Shown one piece after another: positions 5,032-13,400 of a stretch of DNA of 13,600 bases. The stretch spans positions 1 through 13,600 of the forward strand of contig JALGWA010000009.1 of NCBI GenBank assembly GCA_025774425.1, written 5' to 3'. The translations under genes and the position numbers were made by a program. The notes beneath the pieces are model-generated. The model was not told the origin of the DNA. It searched no databases and saw only the letters and a program-made list of their open reading frames with translations. Position 1 is the stretch's first letter; the number at the start of each line of letters is the position of its first letter. The DNA is from a bacterium (GTDB lineage: Bacteria; Arandabacterota; Arandabacteria; Arandabacterales; JALGWA01).

Positions 5032-5789
5032 CACCTGCTTCAACCGCGGTCTTGCAAATGTCGCCGTGGGCCGATAGGCTTTCGGTGGGCGCGATGGGCC
5101 GGCCGGGGCTGCAGATCAGCCGGGCGCTTTCTCATCCGGAGCGCGAAGTGAGCGAGCGAAGACCGCTGCGGGAGCTCAGCGACGAGCAGCTCGTGCTGCT
5201 CTGCCAGGCGGACAACCACGCCGCCTTCTCCATACTCGTCGACCGCTACAAGGACCGGATACATCGGCTGGCCGCCCGCATGGTCGCCGGCCCCGATGCA
5301 GAGGACCTCACCCAGGAGGTCTTCATGAAGGTCTACCGCGCCATGCCCGGCTTCCGCGGCCGCAGCTCCTTCAAGACGTGGATATTCAGGATAGCCCACA
5401 ATCTTTGCCTGTCGGAATTGCGCAAGAAAGGAAGAAGGGGCGAGCATCTCTCCATCGAAGACGAGGGCGATGAGAAACTGCATCGCCTCCTCCCTGACGC
5501 CCGCCCGGGTCTCGAAGAGGAGATCGAAAGGCGGGATCTCTCTCAGAACATACGGACACTGATGGAGAGACTGCCGCCCCCGTACCGCGCCGTGCTCACC
5601 CTGTTCTACGTGGAGCAGAACGGCTACGAGGAAATCGCCGAAATCATGGACATTCCCCTCGGGACGGTGAAAACGCACATTCACCGGGCCCGCCTCCGCC
5701 TGAGAGACCTCCTGCTGGCCGAGAGCGATCTCGCAAGCCTGGCGGGAGGCCTCCAGGCGGATGCCGAGGACGACGGAGGCCGGCCATGA
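5028..5789 (+). CDS. ECF sigma-70 factor (second system)
   Basis: A sigma factor of up to 253 residues. The ECF core begins about residue 47 (LRELSDEQLVLLCQ); region 2 follows with AEDLTQEVFMKVYRAMPGF and SSFKTWIFRIAHNLCLSELRK, and region 4 with LPPPYRAVLTLFY and the helix-turn-helix YEEIAEIMDIPLGTVKTHIH. The N-terminal 45 residues are longer than usual. I keep the ATG at 5028 because GGAGG lies 8 bases upstream and the block is conserved; the GTG at 5148, with GGAG upstream, would give a standard-length protein and is a serious alternative, as is the ATG at 5094. The stop overlaps the anti-sigma start (ATGA). The preceding GAAAC-N17-CGTC promoter, shared with the protease, suggests it drives its own operon and the protease. 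The triggering signal is not evident. Confidence 0.92.
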   Translation: MTPASTAVLQMSPWADRLSVGAMGRPGLQISRALSHPEREVSERRPLRELSDEQLVLLCQADNHAAFSILVDRYKDRIHRLAARMVAGPDAEDLTQEVFMKVYRAMPGFRGRSSFKTWIFRIAHNLCLSELRKKGRRGEHLSIEDEGDEKLHRLLPDARPGLEEEIERRDLSQNIRTLMERLPPPYRAVLTLFYVEQNGYEEIAEIMDIPLGTVKTHIHRARLRLRDLLLAESDLASLAGGLQADAEDDGGRP

Positions 5790-6343
5790 CGGAGTGTTCA
5801 CGTTACATCGAGTGGATCGGCCGGAGGCTGGACGGCTCGCTTTCCCGGGACGAGTCCGCCGAGCTCGAAAGGCATCTCGCCGCCTGCGGCCGCTGCAGGG
5901 CCGAGTACGCGCTCCAGAGGAAGATCATAGCCGCGCTGACGGAGGAGAAGCCGTCCCGCCTCCCGGCGGACTTCACCAGCCGAGTCACGGCCCGAGCCAT
6001 GGATATAGCCCGCGCCCGCAGGCGCGCAGAGAGAGTGGGAGCATTGGTTCCCGTTTTCGCGCTCGCCGGCGCGGCCGCGGCGCTCTTCATATTCCGCGGC
6101 CAGGTCGCCGCCGCCCTCGGGCCCACGATGCGCCTGCTCGGCGACTCGGTCGCCGAACCCGTCTCGAGGCTGGGGAGCACCCTGGCCGGACTGCTGCCCG
6201 CCGGCTCGGACATGCAGATCGATTCGACCCCCTTCGTCCAGAGGACCCTGCAGTCGGTCATCATGCTGGGAGGCACGGCCGCGCTCATGGTGGCCGCCGC
6301 AGTGTGGGCGACGCGAAAGGCGGCCGAGCTCCTCCGGGGCTAG
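5786..6343 (+). CDS. Zinc-finger (ZAS) anti-sigma factor, two membrane segments
   Basis: A 185-residue protein translationally coupled to the second sigma gene by a 4-bp ATGA overlap. The N-terminal domain holds the ZAS zinc motif H30-x3-C34-x2-C37 with C4 as a likely fourth ligand, which is the fold that holds ECF sigma factors inactive in the cytoplasm. Membrane segments lie at about 84-103 and 156-175, leaving an extracytoplasmic loop of about 50 residues (104-155) that could sense the signal or be cut by a protease. Two membrane segments are less common than one in this group. This contrasts with the Cys-free anti-sigma of the first system in the same window. Confidence 0.9.
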   Translation: MTECSRYIEWIGRRLDGSLSRDESAELERHLAACGRCRAEYALQRKIIAALTEEKPSRLPADFTSRVTARAMDIARARRRAERVGALVPVFALAGAAAALFIFRGQVAAALGPTMRLLGDSVAEPVSRLGSTLAGLLPAGSDMQIDSTPFVQRTLQSVIMLGGTAALMVAAAVWATRKAAELLRG

Positions 6344-6370
6344 CCTCGGGCCTCGGGCCGGCGCTCCCTC

Positions 6371-6673
6371 CTACTTCGAGACCTTCGACTCGACGCTCCG
6401 GACCTTGTCGTCCATCGTCTGGGGGCGGTCCGTGCGCGTCCCGACCTTGATCACGGTGGAGACCCGGGGCGCCCCCATCTCGTGGACGACCTCGTGGCAG
6501 CGCTTGATCGCGGCGAATACGTCGTCCCACTCGCCCTCGATATTGGTGCCGTAGGCGTGGAGCCTGATCTCGAGCCCGGCGTCCTCGAGCACCTTCTCGC
6601 AGGCCGCGACGTACTTGGAGAGCGCCACTCCCACGCCGATCGGCACCACGCTGATATCCGCAATCACCTTCAT
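6371..6673 (-). CDS. Thiamine-binding (MTH1187/YkoF-like, COG0011) family protein
   Basis: A 100-residue protein starting MKVIADISVVPIGVGVALSKYV, with LEIRLHAYGTNIEGEWDDVFAAIKRCHEVVHEMGAPRVSTVIKVGTR split over the rest; these are the hallmarks of the small MTH1187/YqgV family, ferredoxin-like folds that bind thiamine or related pyrimidines. GGGAGGG precedes the ATG by about 5 bases. It faces the anti-sigma gene convergently with 27 bases between them and has no thiamine transport or synthesis gene beside it here. I see no TPP riboswitch upstream. The specific ligand is not known from sequence. Confidence 0.88.
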   Translation of the reverse strand: MKVIADISVVPIGVGVALSKYVAACEKVLEDAGLEIRLHAYGTNIEGEWDDVFAAIKRCHEVVHEMGAPRVSTVIKVGTRTDRPQTMDDKVRSVESKVSK

Positions 6674-6921
6674 GACATCCCTCCCGTGCCGGCTTCGCGT
6701 CGGGCGCCTGCCGGGGGCCTCCGTGTCGTTCCCGGCTCCTCGATTTCGCGTCGCCCGGCGCCTCAGGCATCACGTGCCGGCCGCGCCTGCAAGGCCCGTC
6801 TCCGGCCCGTGGCCGGGACGCACCAACCGGCACTCATCACGATCCCGGAAATAGTCCCAGAACTGCGCCGGGAACTCAAGTACACACGCGGCCAGCTGGC
6901 GATCCGAGGCCGCTTTTGGCG
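6674..6921. other. Intergenic stretch without recognised gene
   Basis: The divergent gap between the thiamine-binding gene and the response regulator promoter holds only overlapping shadow frames on both strands, with no ribosome site or family match. The ribosome site of the thiamine-binding gene lies at its left end. No terminator or riboswitch was recognised. Confidence 0.45.
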
Positions 6922-6950
6922 TTGACAACAGGGGGCGCAGTTGCTATCGT
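6922..6950 (+). promoter_or_regulatory. Sigma-70 promoter of the response regulator operon
   Basis: TTGACA (6922-6927) is a perfect -35; after 17 bases comes TATCGT (6945-6950), preceded by TG one base upstream, an extended -10. Transcription would start near 6957. This would exclude upstream starts such as 6916 and leaves a leader of about 80 bases. Confidence 0.7.
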
Positions 6951-7038
6951 CCGGTGGAACCGAACCAGACTTGCTCACAACGGGGCGATCTGCGCGTCCG
7001 CCCCGTATCGTTATGGTATGCAGACCTGGAGGGGGCCA

Positions 7039-8022
7039 TTGAAGGGACGAGTGCTCATCATCGATGACGAAGCCGAGATTCGGCGCAATCTCACGGTGGG
7101 GCTGACGCAGGAAGGCTACAGCGCCGTGGCTTGCCCCGACGGGATTTCCGCCATCCACGAGCTGAACGCCGCGCGCGAGAAGGGCATCGCCTACGACTAC
7201 CTGGTAACGGACATCTTCATGCCCGACATCGACGGCCTCAAGATCCTGAAGGTCATCAAGGTGCAATATCCCGACCTCCCCGTCCTGGTGATAACCGGCT
7301 TCGGCGACGAGGCCCTCAAGATGACGGCTCTTTCGGAGCACAACACGGGCTTTCTCGACAAGCCCTTCGAGATCGAGGACCTGGTCAAGTCCCTGGAGGC
7401 ACTCGCACCGGGCTCGACCAGGGAAGCCGCCGGACCCGACGCTCCAGCCGAAGTCATCCGCGAATCGGTGAGCGCCTATCTCACCATCCGGATAACCGAC
7501 CCGGCGAGGAGCATGGACGTCTTCAACGAGCTCCACAGCATGGAAGGCGTCCAGAAGTGCGAGGCCGTGCGGGGCGACTTCGACATCATCGTGCTCGCGC
7601 AGGGTGAATCGCGCGAGGAGATCGACAAGATCTTCGAGAAGATCGGCAGGATGGACGCGGTGGAGGTCACCTCCATGTCGGCCGTCGAAAGGCCCAAGCT
7701 CGACCGCGACGTCGGCGAGTTCGTCAAGATCTACGCCCAGGCCATGAAGCAGCCCTCCCAGGTGAAGGCCGCCATGCAGCCGGGCACAGTGAGCTACGTC
7801 ATCGTCGACATAGACCCGAACGCCATTCAGCAGATATTCACCACTGTCTTCTTCATCGACGAGGTCCTGTTCTGCGACGTCATCGACGGCGGCAAGAAAC
7901 TCGTCGGGATGATAACAGGAGGCGGCGTCGGAAGGAAATCCAAGATCCTCGAGAAGCTCAGCGAGATCGACGGCGTCTTCAGGGTACGCGAGGCGACCGT
8001 GATCAAGCTCATCGAGGACTGA
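7039..8022 (+). CDS. Response regulator: receiver plus two Lrp/AsnC-type RAM domains
   Basis: A 327-residue protein. Residues 3-125 form a CheY-like receiver: acidic D9 and D10, phospho-acceptor D58 (LVTDIFMPD), T86 (VITGFGD) and K108 (LDKPF) are all present. Residues about 144-220 form an Lrp/AsnC ligand-binding (RAM) domain: VSAYLTIRITDPARSMDVF, EGVQKCEAVRGDFDIIVLAQG and a final VEVTSMSAVERP. Residues about 250-326 form a second, more divergent RAM-like domain (VSYVIVDIDPNAIQQIF ... VIKLIED). No helix-turn-helix is present. I chose the TTG at 7039 because GGAGG lies 6 bases upstream and it starts right at the receiver; the ATG at 7018 is an alternative. A sigma-70 promoter precedes it and the NADH-linked genes follow on the same strand. 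It may sense an amino acid or other small ligand together with phosphorylation and act by protein contact; that is inference. Confidence 0.88.
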   Translation: MKGRVLIIDDEAEIRRNLTVGLTQEGYSAVACPDGISAIHELNAAREKGIAYDYLVTDIFMPDIDGLKILKVIKVQYPDLPVLVITGFGDEALKMTALSEHNTGFLDKPFEIEDLVKSLEALAPGSTREAAGPDAPAEVIRESVSAYLTIRITDPARSMDVFNELHSMEGVQKCEAVRGDFDIIVLAQGESREEIDKIFEKIGRMDAVEVTSMSAVERPKLDRDVGEFVKIYAQAMKQPSQVKAAMQPGTVSYVIVDIDPNAIQQIFTTVFFIDEVLFCDVIDGGKKLVGMITGGGVGRKSKILEKLSEIDGVFRVREATVIKLIED

Positions 8023-8128
8023 AAAGCCGCCGTCGACGCTCCCAGTACCCCAGGCTGCGCCACCGGGCATCACCGACGGGGGCCGGACTGGGTGGGAACA
8101 GGCGACGGCGCCGGGACGAGGCCGGGAA

Positions 8129-8665
8129 GTGGCACAGGTCAAGGACCAGGAGAAGTTCACATACCGCCTGTGGCGCTACGACGGTGCGCCGGGCGAGCTG
8201 ATCCCCCTCCTCCAATCCGCGCAGGACCACTTCGGATACATCCCCAGGAGGGCCATCTCCTATATCTCGAGTGTCACGGGCATTCCCGAGTCGGACGTTT
8301 ACGGTGTCATCACCTTCTACAGCCAGTTCCGGCTGCGCCCCATGGGGAAGTACGTCGTGAGGGCCTGCGCGGGCACGGCCTGTCACGTCTCGGGCGCCAA
8401 GGCCATCATCGAGACCATAGAGGACGAGCTCGGCATCGAGGTGGGTGACACCACGGAGGACGGCCTCTTCACTTTGAACACGGTCGCATGCATCGGATGC
8501 TGTTCGCTCGCACCAGTGATCATGATAAACGACGACACACACGGCAGGCTTACCCCGGCCTCTCTCCGCAAGCTGCTCCGCGAGTACCGGCGCAGGGAGG
8601 AGGCGGCAAGAAGTGAGGGGACCGGGAGTCAGGAGGCTGCGGGGTCCCGCGCCGACGGGGAGTAG
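8129..8665 (+). CDS. nuoE: NuoE-like [2Fe-2S] subunit of an NAD-linked oxidoreductase
   Basis: A 178-residue thioredoxin-like ferredoxin of the NuoE/HydC/HndA family. The N-terminal helical part has LIPLLQSAQDHFGYIPRRAI and ITFYSQFRLRPMGKY; the [2Fe-2S] ligands are C80 and C85 (CAGTAC) and C121 and C125 (CIGCC), the usual four, with an extra cysteine at C124. The last 25 residues are a charged low-complexity tail. The start is a GTG at 8129, following GACGAGGCC with a modest ribosome site; it sits 106 bases after the response regulator. In complex I and in NAD-linked hydrogenases or formate dehydrogenases this subunit pairs with NuoF, the next gene. The symbol indicates the family only: no other complex I gene is present here. 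Confidence 0.9.
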   Translation: MAQVKDQEKFTYRLWRYDGAPGELIPLLQSAQDHFGYIPRRAISYISSVTGIPESDVYGVITFYSQFRLRPMGKYVVRACAGTACHVSGAKAIIETIEDELGIEVGDTTEDGLFTLNTVACIGCCSLAPVIMINDDTHGRLTPASLRKLLREYRRREEAARSEGTGSQEAAGSRADGE

Positions 8666-8697
8666 AGACGCCGGCCCGGCCGGCATGGCGGTCAAGC

Positions 8698-10491
8698 ATG
8701 GCTAGGAAGAAGCGAGCCAAGAAGGTGATAGTCGGAATGGGCACCTGCGGGCTGTCCGCGGGCGCGCAGTCCGCGTACGACAAGTTCGAGGAGATCCTCG
8801 ACGCCAACCCCGGAAGCTTCGAGCTCTCCCGAACGGGCTGCTTCGGCATGTGCTTCTGCGATCCCCTGGTCGAGGTGCGGGAGAACGGCGCCCGCGTCTT
8901 CTATGCCAAGGTCACGCCGGAGCTGGCCACGGAGATCTACAAGTCCCATATAGAGGGGGGCAAGGTGCTCGAGGATCACGTGGCCTACAGCCGGGACGCC
9001 GCGGGCGAGGGCGGGACTGAAGCGGATTACCTGGCGCTGCAGCGCAGAATCGTTCTCAGGAACTGCGGCACCATAGACCCCGAGTCCATCGAGGAATACG
9101 AGGCCGCCGGCGGCTACGCCGCCCTGAAGAAGGCCCTGTCGGAGATGTCTCCTGATGAGATCATCGAGGAGGTCACGGAGTCGGGCCTGCGGGGGCGCGG
9201 TGGCGCCGGTTTCCCCACGGGCTTCAAATGGTCCCTCGCCGCTAAGCAGGACAGCGACGTCAAGTACGTGGTCTGCAATGCAGACGAGGGGGACCCGGGG
9301 GCCTTCATGGACCGGTCGGTGCTGGAGGGCGACCCCCACTCCGTGCTCGAGGGCATGGCAGTCTGCGGCCGGGCCATAGGCGCCTCGTTCGGCTACATCT
9401 ACTGCCGCGCCGAGTACCCCCTGGCCATTCGCAGGCTCACCATCGCCATCGACGCGGCCCGCGAGAAGGGCTACCTCGGCGAGAACATCATGGGCAGCGG
9501 GTTCGACTTCGATATCAAGATCAAGCAGGGAGCCGGCGCGTTCGTCTGCGGCGAGGAGACAGCGCTTTTCGCCTCGATCGAGGGTCAGCGCGGCATGCCG
9601 AGGATAAGGCCTCCCTTCCCGGCCGAGAAAGGCCTGTGGGCCAAACCCACCAACAACAACAATGTGGAGACCTACGCCAACGTCCCGTGGATCATCGTAA
9701 ACGGCGCCTCCGCCTATGCCGCGTGCGGAACCGAGAAGAGCAAGGGCACCAAGGTCTTCGCCCTGGCGGGCAAGGTCCGGCGCGGCGGGCTCGCAGAGGT
9801 GCCGATGGGCACGACGATACACGACCTCGTCTTCAAGATCGGCGGCGGCATAAAGAACGGCAAGAAGTTCAAGGCCGTCCAGATGGGCGGCCCATCGGGC
9901 GGGTGCATCCCGGCCGCGATGGACGACACCCCCGTCGACTTCGAGTCCATCCCGGCTACGGGGGCGATCATGGGATCCGGCGGCCTCGTCGTCCTGGACG
10001 AGACCTCCTGCATGGTTGAGATAGCGCGGTTCTTCCTGGAGTTCACGCAGAGCGAGTCCTGCGGCAAGTGCACCTTCTGCCGCATCGGGACACGCCGAAT
10101 GCTGGAGATCCTGACGCGCATCACCATGGGAGAGGGCGTTCCGGAGGACATCGAGAAGTTGGAGAAGCTCGGCAGGCAGATATGCGAGACCAGCCTCTGC
10201 GGACTGGGACAGACGGCGCCCAACCCGGCGCTCACGACCATCAGGTATTACCGCGACGAGTACGAGGCGCACATCGATGAGAAGCGATGCCCGGCAGGAG
10301 CCTGCACGGCGCTCGTCGATTTCTTCATCGACCCGGACAAGTGCACCGGGTGTACGCTATGCGCCAGGAAGTGCCCCGTCGAGGCGATCAGCGGCGAGAA
10401 GAAGAAACCCCATGTGATCGACAACGACAAGTGCGTCAGGTGCGGCCAGTGCGTAACGAGCTGCAAGTTCGACGCCATCTATACGAAATGA
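8698..10491 (+). CDS. nuoF: NuoF/HydB-like NADH-binding flavoprotein with ferredoxin domains
   Basis: A 597-residue protein with the HydB/HndC layout, longer than NuoF of complex I. Residues about 8-100 are a thioredoxin-like [2Fe-2S] domain (GTCGLSAGA, then TGCFGMCFCDP). The FMN/NADH core follows, with GRGGAGFPTG starting at residue 166, NADEGDPGAFMDR, and GAGAFVCGEETALF around 280-290. The N3-type [4Fe-4S] ligands are C455, C458, C461 and C501. A C-terminal ferredoxin domain carries two [4Fe-4S] motifs, C549/552/555/559 and C579/582/585/589. It would oxidise or reduce NAD(H) and pass electrons through these clusters. Its stop overlaps the start of the NuoG-GltD gene (ATGA), and NuoE lies 32 bases upstream, so the three are one complex. 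This arrangement is known from electron-bifurcating hydrogenases; whether it bifurcates here is undecided. Confidence 0.94.
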   Translation: MARKKRAKKVIVGMGTCGLSAGAQSAYDKFEEILDANPGSFELSRTGCFGMCFCDPLVEVRENGARVFYAKVTPELATEIYKSHIEGGKVLEDHVAYSRDAAGEGGTEADYLALQRRIVLRNCGTIDPESIEEYEAAGGYAALKKALSEMSPDEIIEEVTESGLRGRGGAGFPTGFKWSLAAKQDSDVKYVVCNADEGDPGAFMDRSVLEGDPHSVLEGMAVCGRAIGASFGYIYCRAEYPLAIRRLTIAIDAAREKGYLGENIMGSGFDFDIKIKQGAGAFVCGEETALFASIEGQRGMPRIRPPFPAEKGLWAKPTNNNNVETYANVPWIIVNGASAYAACGTEKSKGTKVFALAGKVRRGGLAEVPMGTTIHDLVFKIGGGIKNGKKFKAVQMGGPSGGCIPAAMDDTPVDFESIPATGAIMGSGGLVVLDETSCMVEIARFFLEFTQSESCGKCTFCRIGTRRMLEILTRITMGEGVPEDIEKLEKLGRQICETSLCGLGQTAPNPALTTIRYYRDEYEAHIDEKRCPAGACTALVDFFIDPDKCTGCTLCARKCPVEAISGEKKKPHVIDNDKCVRCGQCVTSCKFDAIYTK

Positions 10492-13400
10492 AGGAAAAGA
10501 CGACTGACACCATCAAGATCAAGGTGAACGGCCGCGACATAGAGACGCGGCCGGGCCTGACGATTCTGGAAGTCGTACGCGAACAGGGCCTCGACGATAT
10601 CCCGACGCTCTGCTACTTGCGCGGCCTAGAACCCTACGGCTCCTGCTTCTTGTGCGTGGTGGAGGTCAAGGGGCGCTGGAACCTCGTTCCCGCCTGCGCC
10701 ACGCGGGTGGCGCCCGGCATGGAGATAGAGACGCGCAACGAGCGTATCCTCGCAGCGAGGAAGACCGCCCTGGAACTCCTGCTCTCCAATCACTTCGCCG
10801 ACTGCCTGCCCCCCTGCCAAGGCGGCTGCCCGGCCGGCGTTGACGTTCAGGGCTACATAGCCCTCTCCGCCATGGGCGAGTACAGGAAGGCGGTCGACCT
10901 CATCCGCGAGACCAACCCCCTCCCGGCGATCTGCGGAAGGGTCTGCGTGCGCAAGTGCGAGGTGGTCTGCCGGCGCGCGGAGGTCGACAAGCCCGTGGGC
11001 ATCAACGCCATCAAGAGGTACGTCACGGACGCACCGGGCGTCTATGACGGATCGCCCCAGTGCGACCCGCCGACCGGCAAGAGCGTCGGCATAGTCGGGG
11101 CCGGGCCCGCGGGTCTCACCGCGGCGTACTTCCTCGGCCGGAAGGGCCACAAGGTGATGATCTACGAGGCGCAGCCCCGCTCAGGCGGCATGCTTCGCTA
11201 CGGCATCCCCACGTACAGGCTGCCGGACGAGGTGATCGACGCCGAGGTGGACTACATCCTCAAGACCGGCGCCGAGATAACCTATGGCGTCAAGGTCGGC
11301 AGGGACATGTCCCTCGACGACATCCGCCGGAAGCACGACGCCGTCTTCATCGCTTCCGGGGCCTGGGCCGGAAAGCCCATGCGCGTCGAAGGCGAGTTCG
11401 AAACCGAGGGCATCGTGCCAGGCGTGGAGTTCCTCAAGGAGAAATATGAAAACCCCGCCGGGCTCTCGGGCACGGTCGTGGTCATCGGCGGCGGCAACAC
11501 GGCCATGGACGTCGCCAGGACATCCTGGCGGCTGGGCGCGGACAAGGTGATCGTACTCTACCGCAGGACGAGGGCGGAGATGCCAGCCGACGAGATGGAG
11601 ATCGAAGACTGCCTCGACGAGGGCATCGAGATAATGGAGCTGGCGGCGCCGGTCGGAATAGTGGCCGACGGGGGCAGGCTCAAGGCGCTGCGCTGCATAA
11701 GGATGAAGCTCGGCGAGCCGGACTCCTCGGGCAGGCGCCGGCCCGTGCCGCTCGAGGGCTCGGAGTTCGATCTCCCGTGCCAGCTCGCCATACCCGCTAT
11801 CGGGCAGGACACGGTGGTGGACGGCCTCACCGAGGTGGACGGGAACACCGTGGAGATGACCAAGTGGATGACCTTCGTGGTGGACAAGGACACGATGAAG
11901 ACCAATATCGCCGGAGTCTTCGCGGGCGGCGACGCGGCGGATGACGGGCCCACCGTAGTGATAGACGCCATATCCGACGGCCAGCTGGCCGCCAAGGCGA
12001 TTCATTCATTCCTGACCGGCGCGGAGGCACCGGCGAGGCCCTTCACGGTGGCCAAGGACTTCTGGAGCAAGCCCGGCAAGGCGGACCTCGGCGACGTCAA
12101 GGAGAGTCCACGCCACGAAGTCCATCTCATCGACGTCGACGCCCGCCGCGGCAACTTCGACGAGGTGGCCACGGGGTTCGAGTACGAGGACAATGTCCAC
12201 GAGACGGCCAGGTGCCTGTCCTGCGGCTGCCTGAGGTTCGAAGACTGCGATCTCAGGCTCTACGCCGAGGAGTACGGCGTGGACATGAACGAGTTCAAGG
12301 GCTACGTGCGCAAGCACAAGGTCGACGCGCGGCACCCCTACATCGTCTATGATCCCAACAAGTGCATATTGTGCACGCGCTGCATCCGGACCTGCGGGAG
12401 ACTTCTCGCCGTGCCGGCGCTCGGCCTGGTCGGAAGGGGTTTCAAGTCCGAGATGCGGCCGGCCCTCAACGACCCACTGGTCGAGACGAGCTGCACGAGC
12501 TGCGGCAACTGCGTGGACGCATGCCCGACCGGCGCACTCACCGTCAAGTACCCCTTCCCCGGACGCGCGCCGCTCCGCACCGACGATGTGGCAAGCCACT
12601 GCGGCTTCTGCTCTCTCGCCTGTCCGATCACGATAAAGCGCTTCGGCGCCGATCGTTACTACATAGGCTCATCGGGTGCACCCGGCGACTATCTTTGCAG
12701 ATACGGCCGATTCGGGTATGAGCTGTTCATCAAGCGCAAGCACATCAAGCAGCCGGAGGTGCGCCGCGGCAGCAAACGCGAGAAGCCCGATCTATGCGAT
12801 GCCCAGCGCCTGGTCGCGTCCGAGATGAAGCGAATCGCCGCCAAGTACGGACCCGAGAGAGTAGCCGTTTTCGTCTCCCCCGAGCTCACCAACGAAGAGA
12901 TGTACATCGCCGGCAGGATCGCGAGGGACGGGCTCGGCACCAACAACATCGCCTCGCTGTCCATACTCGGCGCGCATAAGAGCGGCGGCGCGCTGGACGA
13001 CCTCCTCGGCTTCACGGCCTCGACATCCGACAGGACCGCCATCCGCGACGCCGACCTAGTGGTCTGCAACAACACCGCTCTCGAGACCGACCATCAGGTG
13101 CTGGCCGTGGAGGTGATACAGGCAGCCAAGCGGGGGGCGAAGATCATCGTCGCCAATTCGGCGCTCGGCAAGATCGACCGTCTCATATCGACGTTGGCGA
13201 TGGACCCGATGCGCGGCACGGCTTCCGTGCTCTGGAACGCCGTGATCCGAACCCTCGCCGAGGACGGCTGCTTCGGCCCCTCGGTCATGGACGGTGTGCC
13301 CGGTGCCCGGGAGTTTCTCGGGACGCGGGATACGTCGATTGAGGAGGCGGCCCGGATCTCGGGCGTCGACGCCGACGATATCAGGAAAGCCGCCGCCGTA

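Larger units (their letters stand above)
4975..5064 (+). repeat. Promoter-leader block, copy 2
   Basis: Partner of the block at 2800-2889 (75 of 90 bases identical). Here the block leads directly into the second ECF sigma gene. The GGAGG site (5015-5019) and the ATG at 5028 are in the conserved core. Confidence 0.85.

Noticed and set aside
6674..6760. A TPP riboswitch upstream of the thiamine-binding gene
   Set aside because: No CUGAGA-type core or other conserved riboswitch elements were found by eye.
6916..7038. A start at 6916 for the response regulator
   Set aside because: It lies upstream of the predicted sigma-70 promoter and adds residues with no domain; the TTG at 7039 has the ribosome site and starts at the receiver.
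6763..8160. A 465-codon minus-strand frame opposite the response regulator
   Set aside because: The plus strand shows a complete receiver and RAM domains in the same region; the antisense frame has no recognisable domain and is a shadow of G+C-rich codon use.
8692..10272. A 526-codon minus-strand frame opposite NuoF
   Set aside because: NuoF motifs and cysteines are intact on the plus strand; the reverse frame is His/Val/Leu-rich filler with no family.
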